In this document: piece by piece, positions 40,384 through 48,692 of the stretch
Layout: each line of letters opens with the position of its first letter
How positions within the stretch are numbered: position 1 is the first letter of the stretch
Assembly (NCBI RefSeq): GCF_006334925.1
Contig: NZ_VDHJ01000007.1
Location: 62,001 to 126,000, forward strand
DNA length: 64,000 bases
Reading direction: 5' to 3'
Origin: Corynebacterium tapiri
GTDB taxonomy: Bacteria > Actinomycetota > Actinomycetes > Mycobacteriales > Mycobacteriaceae
Notes under the pieces: generated by a model
What the model was told of the DNA's origin: nothing
Database searches by the model: none
Seen by the model: the letters and a program-made list of their open reading frames with translations, nothing else
Translations under genes and position numbers: made by a program

Positions 40384-42654
40384 TCAACTGATAAAGCTTT
40401 CGAATGTCGAAAGGGCTCCGCCACCGCCACCGGACAGGGGATTGTCCGAGACCATGTACGTCCACGTGGCGGATGGGCGAGAGCGTCCGGCGTCTTCCAG
40501 GTGTGCCCCCGAATCGTCGATAAGCACAGAGCGGAACGTCTCCACCGACTTCTCTACCGCTCGTTGGGCAAGATCTTTAAACTCGCGAACCGCAATGCGA
40601 TGAAACTCGTCGATCGGGGTTTCCTTGGCAATCGCGCGCAAATGAATCGATTCGCGCACGTCGTCCATGATGGCAAGGTGCTCTGCCCACTCATCGTCCA
40701 AGTGAAAGAGCATGATCTCGCGCGCAGCCTGTTGCTTCGTCTCCGCATTCAAATGCTCTAGCTCTGCGGCTCTCTCTGGGGCGGCCTGGGCAAGCTGCTG
40801 CCAGGCGGCATCTGTGTCCAGGAGGCTCGCGCGTCGTTCGTCGATGATCTCACGCTGATCAGCCAGCAGCTTGTTGTATTTCCAGGTCTGGGCGTGAATG
40901 GTGAGCAGCTGCCCTTCAGTCACTCGCTGGCAGTGGGCAATGAAGTCATGCACGCGCTTTTCCTCGATACGGCCCGCTTGATCAGGCTGCGCACTGACCT
41001 GTGCACCGTCGCTTCCGGTGGTGATGAGGTCATCTTCCAAGCTGACAAAGAACAGACTCTCTCCCGGGTCTCCCTGGCGACCACTACGTCCGCGCAGCTG
41101 GTGATCTAGACGTGAGGAACGGTGACGCGAGGTGCCGATGACCTTGAGTCCACCCAGCTCTGCCACGCCTTCGCCCAGAGTGATGTCGGTTCCGCGCCCG
41201 GCCATCTGCGTGGACACGGTCACGCGGGAGGCCTTTCCGGCTTCGGCGACAATCGCTGCCTCCTGTTCGTCGTTTTTCGCGTTCAGTACCGCTACTGAGA
41301 TTCCACGTTTCTCGAGCGCAGCGGCTAATGCCTCCGATTCAGCAACGTCATGTGTACCCACCAGTACCGGCTGTCCCTTCGCGTGGGCCTGAGCAATCTC
41401 CTCGACGACTGCCCGGTTACGCAATTGCGCAGTGGCATAGACGGCATCGCTATGGTCGATGCGCTGGCTCGGGACGTTGGGCTCGATGACGGAAACCGTA
41501 AGCCCATAGAATTGCCGCAGCTGATCCACCGCTTCTACTGCGGTACCCGTCATGCCGCACACCGTGGGATAGCGCGACATCAACGCCTGCAGAGTGATCT
41601 GGTCCAGGATGCGTCCCCCGTCGGATACCGCAAGGCCCTCCTTAGCCTCGACCGCGGCCTGCAAGCCATCGGGCCAACGCTGCAGGTCGGCCACACGGCC
41701 CCGAGAAGCGTCGATGAGCTGCACCTTGCCGTCCTGCACCAGGTAGTGGACATCCCTGGTCAACAGCGCCTGTGCATGCAACGCCAGGTTCACCCGCACC
41801 AGAACCGAGCCGATAGCGTCCTCCGAATACAACGAATCGATGCCCAAGCGTCGCTCGATCTCCGCTGCACCCTCGTCTGTCAGGAACACGTTTCGCCGAT
41901 CCGCATCAACCGTGTAGTGGCGCCCCTCGCGCAGATGAGAAACAGCCGCGGTGATCTCACCTGTCGACTGTTGTGCGCTCACACTTCCCGCCAGAACAAG
42001 CGGTACGAGTGCTTCGTCTACGAGGACGGAATCGGCTTCGTCGACAAGCGCCACATCAGCGTGCACCTGAACCTCGTCCTCGCGGCGGGTTACCTGATTG
42101 TCGCGCAGGTGGTCGAAGCCGATCTCAGTGACCGGTGCATACACGACGTCGCAGGCGTAGGCGTGACGACGCTGCGGTGCGTCCATTTCATCGATGACGT
42201 GGGAAACACTCACCCCGAAAAACTCCACAAGCGGACGCATCCACTGAGCGTCTCGGGCCGCCAGATAGTCATTCACAGTCACCACATGGACGCGCTTGCC
42301 GGACATCGCGAAGCCTGTTGCTGCCATCGCGCCCACCAAAGTCTTGCCCTCACCTGTGGCCATGTGGATAACGTCACCAGCCAAGAGTCGCTGCACACCT
42401 TGCAGCTGCACGTCGAAAGGCTGCAACCCCATCGTGCGCTCTGCGGCAAGCGCCAAAGACGCCAAAACAACAGGGTGTTTGCCTTCACCCTGCGTGTTGG
42501 CAGCCTCACGCCCCCGTTGTGCTACCTGCGCGTCTGACCAACCCCGCATCTCTTCCATCGCAGCTCGGGCGGCTGCGACGGTCTTGAGGGATTTCTTCTG
42601 GTTGCGCTCGGACTGCGCTCCCATTGCCCTCCAGAACCATCCAAAAGCTGCCAT
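40384..42654 (-). CDS. secA2: Accessory Sec translocase ATPase SecA2
   Basis: The 756-residue ATPase is shorter than housekeeping SecA and matches corynebacterial SecA2. Walker A MATGEGKT is at about residues 98-105, the DEVD-like box is LVDEADSVLVDEA, and the motifs MAGRGTDITLG and QLRGRSGRQGDPG close the ATPase. There is no C-terminal zinc-binding tail. The ATG at 42654 is chosen for its SD (GGAAGGA); the frame is open to 42714. It is thought to export a subset of proteins. The hydrolase gene on the other strand is divergent. Confidence 0.92.
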   Translation of the reverse strand: MAAFGWFWRAMGAQSERNQKKSLKTVAAARAAMEEMRGWSDAQVAQRGREAANTQGEGKHPVVLASLALAAERTMGLQPFDVQLQGVQRLLAGDVIHMATGEGKTLVGAMAATGFAMSGKRVHVVTVNDYLAARDAQWMRPLVEFFGVSVSHVIDEMDAPQRRHAYACDVVYAPVTEIGFDHLRDNQVTRREDEVQVHADVALVDEADSVLVDEALVPLVLAGSVSAQQSTGEITAAVSHLREGRHYTVDADRRNVFLTDEGAAEIERRLGIDSLYSEDAIGSVLVRVNLALHAQALLTRDVHYLVQDGKVQLIDASRGRVADLQRWPDGLQAAVEAKEGLAVSDGGRILDQITLQALMSRYPTVCGMTGTAVEAVDQLRQFYGLTVSVIEPNVPSQRIDHSDAVYATAQLRNRAVVEEIAQAHAKGQPVLVGTHDVAESEALAAALEKRGISVAVLNAKNDEQEAAIVAEAGKASRVTVSTQMAGRGTDITLGEGVAELGGLKVIGTSRHRSSRLDHQLRGRSGRQGDPGESLFFVSLEDDLITTGSDGAQVSAQPDQAGRIEEKRVHDFIAHCQRVTEGQLLTIHAQTWKYNKLLADQREIIDERRASLLDTDAAWQQLAQAAPERAAELEHLNAETKQQAAREIMLFHLDDEWAEHLAIMDDVRESIHLRAIAKETPIDEFHRIAVREFKDLAQRAVEKSVETFRSVLIDDSGAHLEDAGRSRPSATWTYMVSDNPLSGGGGGALSTFESFIS

Positions 42655-42797
42655 GTCTTGTCCTTCCGCTTGGATGAGCAGGGACCGGTCGGCCCGGGTC
42701 GTTAACGCTGCCATACTAGTGCACCACCTCCCCAGCGGGGATGGGGACTCGGCTGCGATAAAGTAAGGCAGACTTCGACCGGAAAGAAAGGCCGTCA

Positions 42798-43946
42798 GTG
42801 CAATCCGTCAACGTGTCCCTGCCCTCATCTACAGGCGTCAAGCTCGCAGCCACCATCGATTTTCCGTCGACGCGCCCTAAGGCGTTTGCGATCTTCGCGC
42901 ATTGTTTCGCGGGATCTCGCCATACCCCTGGCGCTTCGCGCGTGTCCAAGCGCCTCACTGATTACGGAATCGCCACATTGCGTTTCGACTTCCCCGGCCT
43001 AGGCCAGTCCGAAGGCAAGTTCCAGGACACTTCGTTCTCGCAGAATGTCGCCGACATCAAGGCTGCCTACGCCTGGTTGGAGGAAAACTACCAGGCTCCG
43101 CAGTTGATCATGGGGCACTCGCTGGGTGGAGCTGCCACTCTCAAAGCCGCCACCGAGCTGAAAGGTCTGAAGGCCGTCGCCACGATTGGCGCTCCCTTCG
43201 ATCCCGCCCACTCCGTTCTGCATTATGCCGACAAGATCAGCGAGGTTGATGCCAACGGAGAGGTCACCGTCACGCTGGGTGGGCGCGAGCTTGTGATTTC
43301 CCGTGGCTTCCTCGAAGATCTGGCGGAAACCAACCCAGAGGCCTATCTCCCCCGCCTGCGCAAGCCCCTTCTACTCGTGCACTCCCCGATCGATCAGACC
43401 GTCGGCGTGGACAACGCTCAGACCATCTTCTCGCTCACCCGCTACCCCAAGTCTTTGGTGGCCCTAGACAAGGCCGACCACCTGCTGACCAGGCAGGGCA
43501 CGGCACAGCGCGCAGCTGACATCATCGGCGATTGGGTACAGTTCTACCTCCGCGATGAGTCCGCGGTCGAGACCCCCGAGAAGGATCACGTATTCTCCCA
43601 CAGCGCCCGGGGTCTGCGTTATGGCGATGTGGTGTCCACGACCTTCGGTGAGATCCAGACCGATCGCACCAAACGGGACGGCGGTAAAGATCAGGGCCAC
43701 TCGGCAGCCGATTTGCTGATGGCTGCTGTCGCGGTGACAGCGTCTCAAGCCATCCGCAAGGCTGGCTCGAAGATGGACCTGGACGATGTGCGAGTAGATG
43801 TCCGCCAAGTTGATTCCACCACCTTCGAGCGCCGCATCGAGCTGATCGGTGACTTGAGCGCAGAGGAGAAGGAATCGTTGCTCGCCGTCGCTAAGTCCAG
43901 CGACGTTGACGGCCTATTCTCTGGCATCACTGTTCAGGATCGCTAG
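42798..43946 (+). CDS. Alpha/beta hydrolase fused to an OsmC-like domain
   Basis: The 382-residue protein has two parts. Residues 1-250 are an alpha/beta hydrolase with nucleophile S108 in MGHSLGGAA, HSPIDQTVGVDNA near the acid and LDKADHLLT near the catalytic His. Residues 258-382 resemble OsmC/Ohr (GHSAADLLMAAVAVTASQAI, FERRIELIGDLSAEEKESLL). In active OsmC proteins those stretches carry two redox cysteines (as in AACT and RCPVH); here both are replaced and the OsmC part has no Cys at all. The start is a GTG with the SD GGAAAGAAAGG. The YchJ-like gene overlaps its stop by one base. Confidence 0.85.
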   Translation: MQSVNVSLPSSTGVKLAATIDFPSTRPKAFAIFAHCFAGSRHTPGASRVSKRLTDYGIATLRFDFPGLGQSEGKFQDTSFSQNVADIKAAYAWLEENYQAPQLIMGHSLGGAATLKAATELKGLKAVATIGAPFDPAHSVLHYADKISEVDANGEVTVTLGGRELVISRGFLEDLAETNPEAYLPRLRKPLLLVHSPIDQTVGVDNAQTIFSLTRYPKSLVALDKADHLLTRQGTAQRAADIIGDWVQFYLRDESAVETPEKDHVFSHSARGLRYGDVVSTTFGEIQTDRTKRDGGKDQGHSAADLLMAAVAVTASQAIRKAGSKMDLDDVRVDVRQVDSTTFERRIELIGDLSAEEKESLLAVAKSSDVDGLFSGITVQDR

Positions 43947-44323
43947 TGCGTTGCCCGTGTAGCACCGGACTGCCCTTCGACGAGTGCTGTCAGCGTTATC
44001 ACGAGGGACAGCCAGCCCCGACCGCCCTCGCCCTCATGCGGTCTCGATTCAGCGCATTCGCAGTGCGTAACGAGGACTACTTGCTGCGGACTTGGGCCCC
44101 GGCCACTCGTCCGGATTCGCTGGACTTAAGCGAATTTCCGATCCGGTTCTACCGGCTCGACATCCTGGATGTCGTCAATGGCGGGCTTACTGACGACACC
44201 GGCATTGTGGAGTTCGAAGCGTTCTACAAGGGAGCAGAGCGTGGATCCCAGCGCGAGCGCTCCCGGTTCGAACGCGGAAGTGATAACTGCTGGTATTACG
44301 CCGATGGGGTCATTGCAGACTAG
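43946..44323 (+). CDS. YchJ-like SEC-C motif protein
   Basis: A 125-residue protein of the UPF0225/YchJ family. The N-terminal CPCSTGLPFDECCQRYHEG is a SEC-C-like zinc-binding motif; the remainder is the NTF2-like fold with ALMRSRFSAFAVRNEDYLLRTW. The GTG start overlaps the TAG of the hydrolase-OsmC gene by one base, so the two are coupled. Function unknown. Confidence 0.88.
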   Translation: MRCPCSTGLPFDECCQRYHEGQPAPTALALMRSRFSAFAVRNEDYLLRTWAPATRPDSLDLSEFPIRFYRLDILDVVNGGLTDDTGIVEFEAFYKGAERGSQRERSRFERGSDNCWYYADGVIAD

Positions 44324-44423
44324 TTGACCTCGGCCCTAGATCACTGCCCTTGACCTGCCGATTCGGAGCAGAAGATCACAGTGTTGTAAGCTGTGCGAGT
44401 CGCACGATACACCGCGCGACGGA

Positions 44424-44497
44424 CGGGCTATGGCGCAGTTTGGTAGCGCACTACACTGGGGGTGTAGGGGTCGCAGGTTCAAATCCTGTTAGCCCGA
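44424..44497 (+). tRNA. tRNA-Pro (anticodon GGG)
   Basis: A 74-base cloverleaf: acceptor stem CGGGCTA/TAGCCCG, D arm around GCGCAGTTTGGTAGCGC, anticodon stem CTACA/TGTAG with loop CTGGGGG (anticodon GGG), and T arm GGTTCAAATCC. The CCA end is not encoded. A hairpin terminator follows directly. A TAAGCT at 44387-44392 may be its -10 element. Confidence 0.95.
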
Positions 44498-44504
44498 CAG
44501 AAAT

Positions 44505-44533
44505 AACGCACAACCGCTGGTTGTGCGTTTTTG
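44505..44533 (+). terminator. Terminator of tRNA-Pro
   Basis: AACGCACAACC (44505-44515) pairs with GGTTGTGCGTT (44519-44529) around a three-base loop and runs into TTTTTG. Confidence 0.9.
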
Positions 44534-44545
44534 CCTATCTGACCG

Positions 44546-45199
44546 TTAAAGAACGATCGGCATCAGTCCAATCAGCATCACCGCCCATACCGCGTGCATG
44601 ACTATCGCGGACGTCAAAGCCCCGGTGCGGTGGGCTTCATAGTGGGCCAGAGCGCCCACGGCGATCGCGGCCACTGCCAATAGCGGGACCAGCATGGTGG
44701 CGGTGACCGCAACGTAGAGTCCAAGCGCTGCAAAGTACACCCAGCGCCCACACCGTGGGCGGAGGTGACGGACGACGGTGTTACGGAAGAACAGTTCCTC
44801 CCCGACTCCATTTACCAAGGTGACTAGCAAGGTCAGTCCCACAGCCGGCCCCTGCGCATTGACCAGGAGCCTTTCCACTGGTCCTGCCAACACCGGGATA
44901 TAGGACACGGCTACTGCCCCGAGGAAGAACAACAGCGCCAAACCAGCGCCGAAGATTGCACCACGCAGGACGTGGGTAGCCAGCTGATCCGCTTTGAAAA
45001 CTCCCCTGTCGCCCTGCCACCACCAGGTGGCAAAGAGGACTGCGGCAGAAGCCAAGGTTGCCTTATAGAACGTCGGCGAGGCGGGGCTAGCCAGCGCGGA
45101 TGCCAGCAGTAACGCAGCTACCAAAACGGCGGGCGCGACAACTGCTGCCCAGGGCCGGGTTTGTGGAGGGGCGGTGGGAAACGACGCCGTTGCAGTCAT
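44546..45199 (-). CDS. CPBP-family intramembrane metalloprotease
   Basis: A 217-residue membrane protein with about six or seven hydrophobic helices. The CPBP (Abi) motifs are present: EELFFR (the EExxxR pair of Glu) and later His residues in GALAHYEAH and IVMHAVWA. Relatives cleave prenylated proteins or act in bacteriocin self-immunity; the role here is open. The SD GAGGAG precedes the ATG. It diverges from the SDR-TspO gene across an inverted repeat. Confidence 0.85.
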   Translation of the reverse strand: MTATASFPTAPPQTRPWAAVVAPAVLVAALLLASALASPASPTFYKATLASAAVLFATWWWQGDRGVFKADQLATHVLRGAIFGAGLALLFFLGAVAVSYIPVLAGPVERLLVNAQGPAVGLTLLVTLVNGVGEELFFRNTVVRHLRPRCGRWVYFAALGLYVAVTATMLVPLLAVAAIAVGALAHYEAHRTGALTSAIVMHAVWAVMLIGLMPIVL

Positions 45200-45200
45200 A

Positions 45201-45234
45201 CTCCTCAGTGTGACATAACACCTACACTGAGCAG
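45201..45234. promoter_or_regulatory. Inverted repeat in the CPBP / SDR-TspO divergent promoter region
   Basis: CTCCTCAGTGT (45201-45211) and ACACTGAGCAG (45224-45234) match in inverted orientation at 10 of 11 positions. The repeat lies over the likely -10 regions of both genes, where a dimeric regulator could control both. Confidence 0.5.
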
Positions 45235-45278
45235 GGTAACCAGTGGAAGTCTAACGCGATGGAAGAGGATCCCCCGAG

Positions 45279-46739
45279 ATGAACGAGCCTAAGCGGGAAG
45301 ACGCTACCCGCCACGCCCTGGTCACCGGCGCCACCGGATACATCGGCAGCAAGGTGGTCTCAGCCCTCATCGAACAGGGGTGGGCAGTCCGTGCCTTTTC
45401 CCGGAGTCGCGACAAGGCCGAGTCCATGCCGTATAGCGAGCGCATCGTGCCCGAGCACGACACCGCGCACGCCGGTGAAGTTGAGGTCTTTGTCGGTGAT
45501 GCTTCCTCGCAGGACGACCTACGTCACGCGTTAGAAGACGTCGATGTCGCGTGGTACCTCCTGCACTCCATGGGTGATAGCGAAGAAGACTTTGTCACCG
45601 CCGAGCGAAACATGGCGCAACGCTTCATTTCGGCCGCCGAAGACGCTCAGATCTCCCGGGTGGTCTACCTGGGAGGCCTCCACCCGGACGATCAGGAGCT
45701 ATCCGCCCACTTGGTGTCGCGGGTCAAAGTAGGACAGGTCTTTTTGGAGTCGTCCGTACCCGCCGCATGCCTGCAGGCGGGCGTGGTAATTGGCGAAGGT
45801 TCCTCGTCGTTCACCATGCTGCGCCATGCTGCCGAACGTCTGCCTGGCGTCATCGGACCAGATTGGATCCGCAACCAGATCACCCCCATCGCCGTAGACG
45901 ACGCCATCTTCTATCTCACCCGCGCAGCCAATCTGCCGGCCGAACTCAACCGCACTTTCGATATCGGTGGACCTGACACGCTGGCCTATTCGGATATGCT
46001 GAAGACCTATTCGCGCGTGACCAAGCTGCCCACCCACCCGGTGGTAACCGCGCCAATTCTTAATCAGCAAATCGCTGCCCGCGGTCTGGCGCTTGTGACC
46101 CCAATTGACCTCGGCCTCATCAACGCGCTTATGGGATCGCTACTTCACCACACAGTGGTCAAAGAGCGCGACCTGGAAGGCCTGGTTGGCCAACCCGAAG
46201 GCGGAAACACCGCCTTTGCAGAAGCTATTGCTAAAGCCACCGAGCACACTGATACCCGCCGATGGTTCAAGGTCGTTGCAGGTGTGGGATCCGCAGTGGC
46301 TGCGACCGCGGTAGCAGGCAGCGTCCTGACCAAGCCCGACAACAGGTGGTACAAGCGCTTGCGCAAACCCGCCTTCCAGCCGCCTGCATGGGTTTTCCCC
46401 GAGGCGTGGAGCGCGCTGTACTTGGACATCGCGGGCATGAGCTCGCTCGTCATCGCGGACCACCTAGAGAAAGAACAGACCACCCAGGCGCGTAGCTATG
46501 CCACTGCTTTGGGGGCAAACCTCGTGCTGAACGCCGGATGGTGTGGGTTGTTCTTTAGGGCTCGACGCCCCTGGCTATCCACCGCGGGTGCCGGGGCCCT
46601 AGCCCTGAGCAGCCTAGATCTCACTCGCCGGACCTGGAAGTCCAGCCCGGAACGCGGAGCGGTTTTGAGCCTCTATGCAGCGTGGACGACGTTTGCGACC
46701 GTGTTGTCCGGAGCCATTGCCGCAAAGAACGAGGGTTAG
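45279..46739 (+). CDS. SDR-family oxidoreductase fused to a TspO/MBR domain
   Basis: The 486-residue protein joins two domains. Residues 1-320 are an atypical (NmrA/extended-like) SDR with the nucleotide motif LVTGATGYIGSKVVSAL, YLLHSMGDSEEDF and a C-terminal substrate part. Residues about 330-482 are a TspO/MBR (tryptophan-rich sensory) membrane domain: WYKRLRKPAFQPPAWVFPEA, then NAGWCGLFF and LYAAWTTFATVLSG, with about five membrane helices. TspO binds tetrapyrroles or other lipophilic ligands. The fusion suggests an NAD(P)-linked reaction on a ligand presented by the membrane domain. The SD GGAAGAGGA precedes the ATG. Confidence 0.88.
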   Translation: MNEPKREDATRHALVTGATGYIGSKVVSALIEQGWAVRAFSRSRDKAESMPYSERIVPEHDTAHAGEVEVFVGDASSQDDLRHALEDVDVAWYLLHSMGDSEEDFVTAERNMAQRFISAAEDAQISRVVYLGGLHPDDQELSAHLVSRVKVGQVFLESSVPAACLQAGVVIGEGSSSFTMLRHAAERLPGVIGPDWIRNQITPIAVDDAIFYLTRAANLPAELNRTFDIGGPDTLAYSDMLKTYSRVTKLPTHPVVTAPILNQQIAARGLALVTPIDLGLINALMGSLLHHTVVKERDLEGLVGQPEGGNTAFAEAIAKATEHTDTRRWFKVVAGVGSAVAATAVAGSVLTKPDNRWYKRLRKPAFQPPAWVFPEAWSALYLDIAGMSSLVIADHLEKEQTTQARSYATALGANLVLNAGWCGLFFRARRPWLSTAGAGALALSSLDLTRRTWKSSPERGAVLSLYAAWTTFATVLSGAIAAKNEG

Positions 46740-47629
46740 AGCTCACTCACGCTCGTCGCCTCCACGACCGTTTGCACGCCTGGGGCCTTGCCGCAGGAGG
46801 CTAGGACCCCGTCTACTTCGCGGCTACGCGTTTCGACAACAAAGCGTCGCCCGTCACGGTGCTCTACGACAGAACCGTGCACAGAGAGATCGCCGTAGTA
46901 AACCGTCTCCCCGACCTTAGCCAGCTGGGTGGCCACGGCAATTTCGGTAACTTGCCCGTGCTGGTCATAAATACCTCGGCCGCGATTGCTGGCCAGAAAC
47001 ATCTCGCCCTTATTCGCCCGCCGGACCAAATCTGTGGCCGCCAAGTAATTCAGTCGACCAAAGCTATACCCCCAGGGCATAAGCAGAACGGACGGGGCGA
47101 AGCGGTGCCCCTTGGTGTGGCTGGTCTCCCATACGCTGTCCGTTCCACCATGTGCGCAGAAGGCCTGGTGCAGGGAGGAGGCCAACGGACGCCCCTTAAT
47201 CGCACAGCACACGTCCCGCTTGCCGTGAGTACACACTAAGACCAAGGGATGCTCAACGATCTCTGCGTCGTTCTTTCCTGGCCCACTCAGATCGAGGTTG
47301 AGAATTTCCTCCGGACCATTCATCCACACCAGCTCAGTGATCGCTAGCTCGGCCCACACGATAAAGCAGTGCGACCGTCTTACCTGCCGCCCTTCTCTTC
47401 CAGGCTGGCGGATCAGCTGGAGCCCGGCTTTGCCGTCCAAGTGAGCGGCAATCTTTGCAGTGAGATCAGAGCCAAAGGTATCTCCGTCTAAGACATCATG
47501 GCTCCACCCGTTCGGATGCTCGAAAACTACGTACACCCGCTCCGTCTTAGCCGTGCCGGGCAACGGCTCGATAGCGAAGTCGGAGCAGCGCGAAGCCTGA
47601 GCCGATTGTGCTGAATCCGTCGAAGTCAC
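46736..47629 (-). CDS. Sucrase/ferredoxin-like family protein
   Basis: A 297-residue thioredoxin-like [2Fe-2S] ferredoxin-domain protein. The likely cluster residues are in VCTHGKRDVCCAIKG and the WETSHTKGHRFAP stretch with two His; this is the pattern of the sucrase/ferredoxin-like family (also seen in Apd1-type proteins with Cys/His ligands). The electron partner is unknown. The stop overlaps the end of the SDR-TspO gene by four bases. The GTG start follows a GATAAT hexamer by six bases. Confidence 0.83.
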   Translation of the reverse strand: MTSTDSAQSAQASRCSDFAIEPLPGTAKTERVYVVFEHPNGWSHDVLDGDTFGSDLTAKIAAHLDGKAGLQLIRQPGREGRQVRRSHCFIVWAELAITELVWMNGPEEILNLDLSGPGKNDAEIVEHPLVLVCTHGKRDVCCAIKGRPLASSLHQAFCAHGGTDSVWETSHTKGHRFAPSVLLMPWGYSFGRLNYLAATDLVRRANKGEMFLASNRGRGIYDQHGQVTEIAVATQLAKVGETVYYGDLSVHGSVVEHRDGRRFVVETRSREVDGVLASCGKAPGVQTVVEATSVSEL

Positions 47630-47635
47630 AGACGT

Positions 47636-47641
47636 ATTATC
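47636..47641 (-). promoter_or_regulatory. -10 hexamer GATAAT of the sucrase/ferredoxin-like gene
   Basis: On the minus strand GATAAT ends six bases before the GTG at 47629. A leaderless start is likely. Confidence 0.35.
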
Positions 47642-47646
47642 TCCTC

Positions 47647-48615
47647 TCAGGCGTCCTGTGGAACCCGCACCGAAAGCGACAGGGGATCCAACCTGATGGC
47701 GAAAGAACGAACTTTACCCACGGTATCGCCGTCAACTTCAAAGACTTCAGGCTGCGAAAGCTCGACAGAGACAGTGTGTCCTGTGGCGTAGTGAACATCG
47801 TCTGAAGTGTGCTTGGCACCGTCGAAACGCTTCCCACGGCCTAGGTACTTCCAGGCAATTTGACCAGCGATGCGGCAGATAATGGGGATCCAGCCAAAGA
47901 CTCCCTTGGGGCGCATAATTAAGAGGTCGATAAGCCCGTCGTCGGGTTCTGCATCCGGAATGAGCTCGATCGCCCCGATCAATTCGCCACAATTGCCCAC
48001 GATCACGGAATGAGCCCGGGTCTTTGTCTCCTCCCCCTCATCAATTCGGTAGGTGAGATTCAAGCGGTTTCCTCCGCCGAGTGACTTGATCACAGCCACT
48101 GCATAGGCGAACACACCGGTCTTCTTCTTCAGGTCATCGTCGGTGTTCTCAATCATTTGAGCATCGATACCCACGCCAGCCATGACAGCGAATGGGATGG
48201 TGCGTTCCTCGCCGCTTTCATCAACCACGTCTGCAGCACAGAAGTCGATCACTCGGTCTGCGCCGCCAAAAGCGACGTCAATGGCCTTTTCCATGCCCAG
48301 TGGCAATCCCAAATTGCGTGCAAGCAGATTGCCAGTTCCCTGCGGGATGATGCCCATTGCAGCTTCAGTATCCCGCAGGCCAGTGGACACGGCACGCACC
48401 GTCCCATCACCGCCACAGGCCAAGACCATGTCTGCGCCATCGGCAGCAGCCTCTTTCGCTTGCCCCTCGCCGGGATCATCTTCGGTGGTCTCGACCCATT
48501 CGGGCTCCTGCCAACCGTGTTTGGAGGCGGCCGCCTTGACGAGCGGCTCGAGTTCCTCGCGTTCAATCTTGACCGGATTGAAAACGATGACGGCTCGCTG
48601 GTTGTTGTGTGACAT
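47647..48615 (-). CDS. Diacylglycerol-kinase-family lipid kinase
   Basis: The 322-residue protein has the DAGK catalytic fold: AVIVFNPVK at the start, the nucleotide loop LACGGDGTVRAV, GIIPQGTGNLLARNLG and a C-terminal beta sandwich. It may phosphorylate diacylglycerol for lipid recycling or a related lipid such as a sphingoid or polyprenol. The ATG at 48615 is chosen because TAAAGT ends seven bases upstream; a GTG at 48621 is open too. Confidence 0.87.
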   Translation of the reverse strand: MSHNNQRAVIVFNPVKIEREELEPLVKAAASKHGWQEPEWVETTEDDPGEGQAKEAAADGADMVLACGGDGTVRAVSTGLRDTEAAMGIIPQGTGNLLARNLGLPLGMEKAIDVAFGGADRVIDFCAADVVDESGEERTIPFAVMAGVGIDAQMIENTDDDLKKKTGVFAYAVAVIKSLGGGNRLNLTYRIDEGEETKTRAHSVIVGNCGELIGAIELIPDAEPDDGLIDLLIMRPKGVFGWIPIICRIAGQIAWKYLGRGKRFDGAKHTSDDVHYATGHTVSVELSQPEVFEVDGDTVGKVRSFAIRLDPLSLSVRVPQDA

Positions 48616-48622
48616 GCCCACT

Positions 48623-48628
48623 ACTTTA
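48623..48628 (-). promoter_or_regulatory. -10 hexamer TAAAGT of the lipid kinase gene
   Basis: On the minus strand TAAAGT ends seven bases before the ATG at 48615. Confidence 0.4.
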
Positions 48629-48678
48629 GCGGTGCTTACTAGGTATGGTCAGAGCACCGGCCGTGAGATCGCGCTTTG

Positions 48679-48684
48679 TACAGT
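48679..48684 (+). promoter_or_regulatory. -10 hexamer TACAGT of a methyltransferase gene
   Basis: TACAGT ends eight bases before the GTG at 48693, without an SD. Confidence 0.35.
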
Positions 48685-48692
48685 GGTGAGTT

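Noticed and set aside
41350-42537. A 395-codon plus-strand frame opposite secA2
   Set aside because: It lies wholly inside secA2 in antisense; its composition (rich in His, Arg and Leu) and lack of any domain mark it as a shadow.
44350-44392. TTGACC and TAAGCT as a complete tRNA-Pro promoter
   Set aside because: The two hexamers are about 31 bases apart, too far for one sigma factor; only the TAAGCT is kept as a weak -10 candidate.
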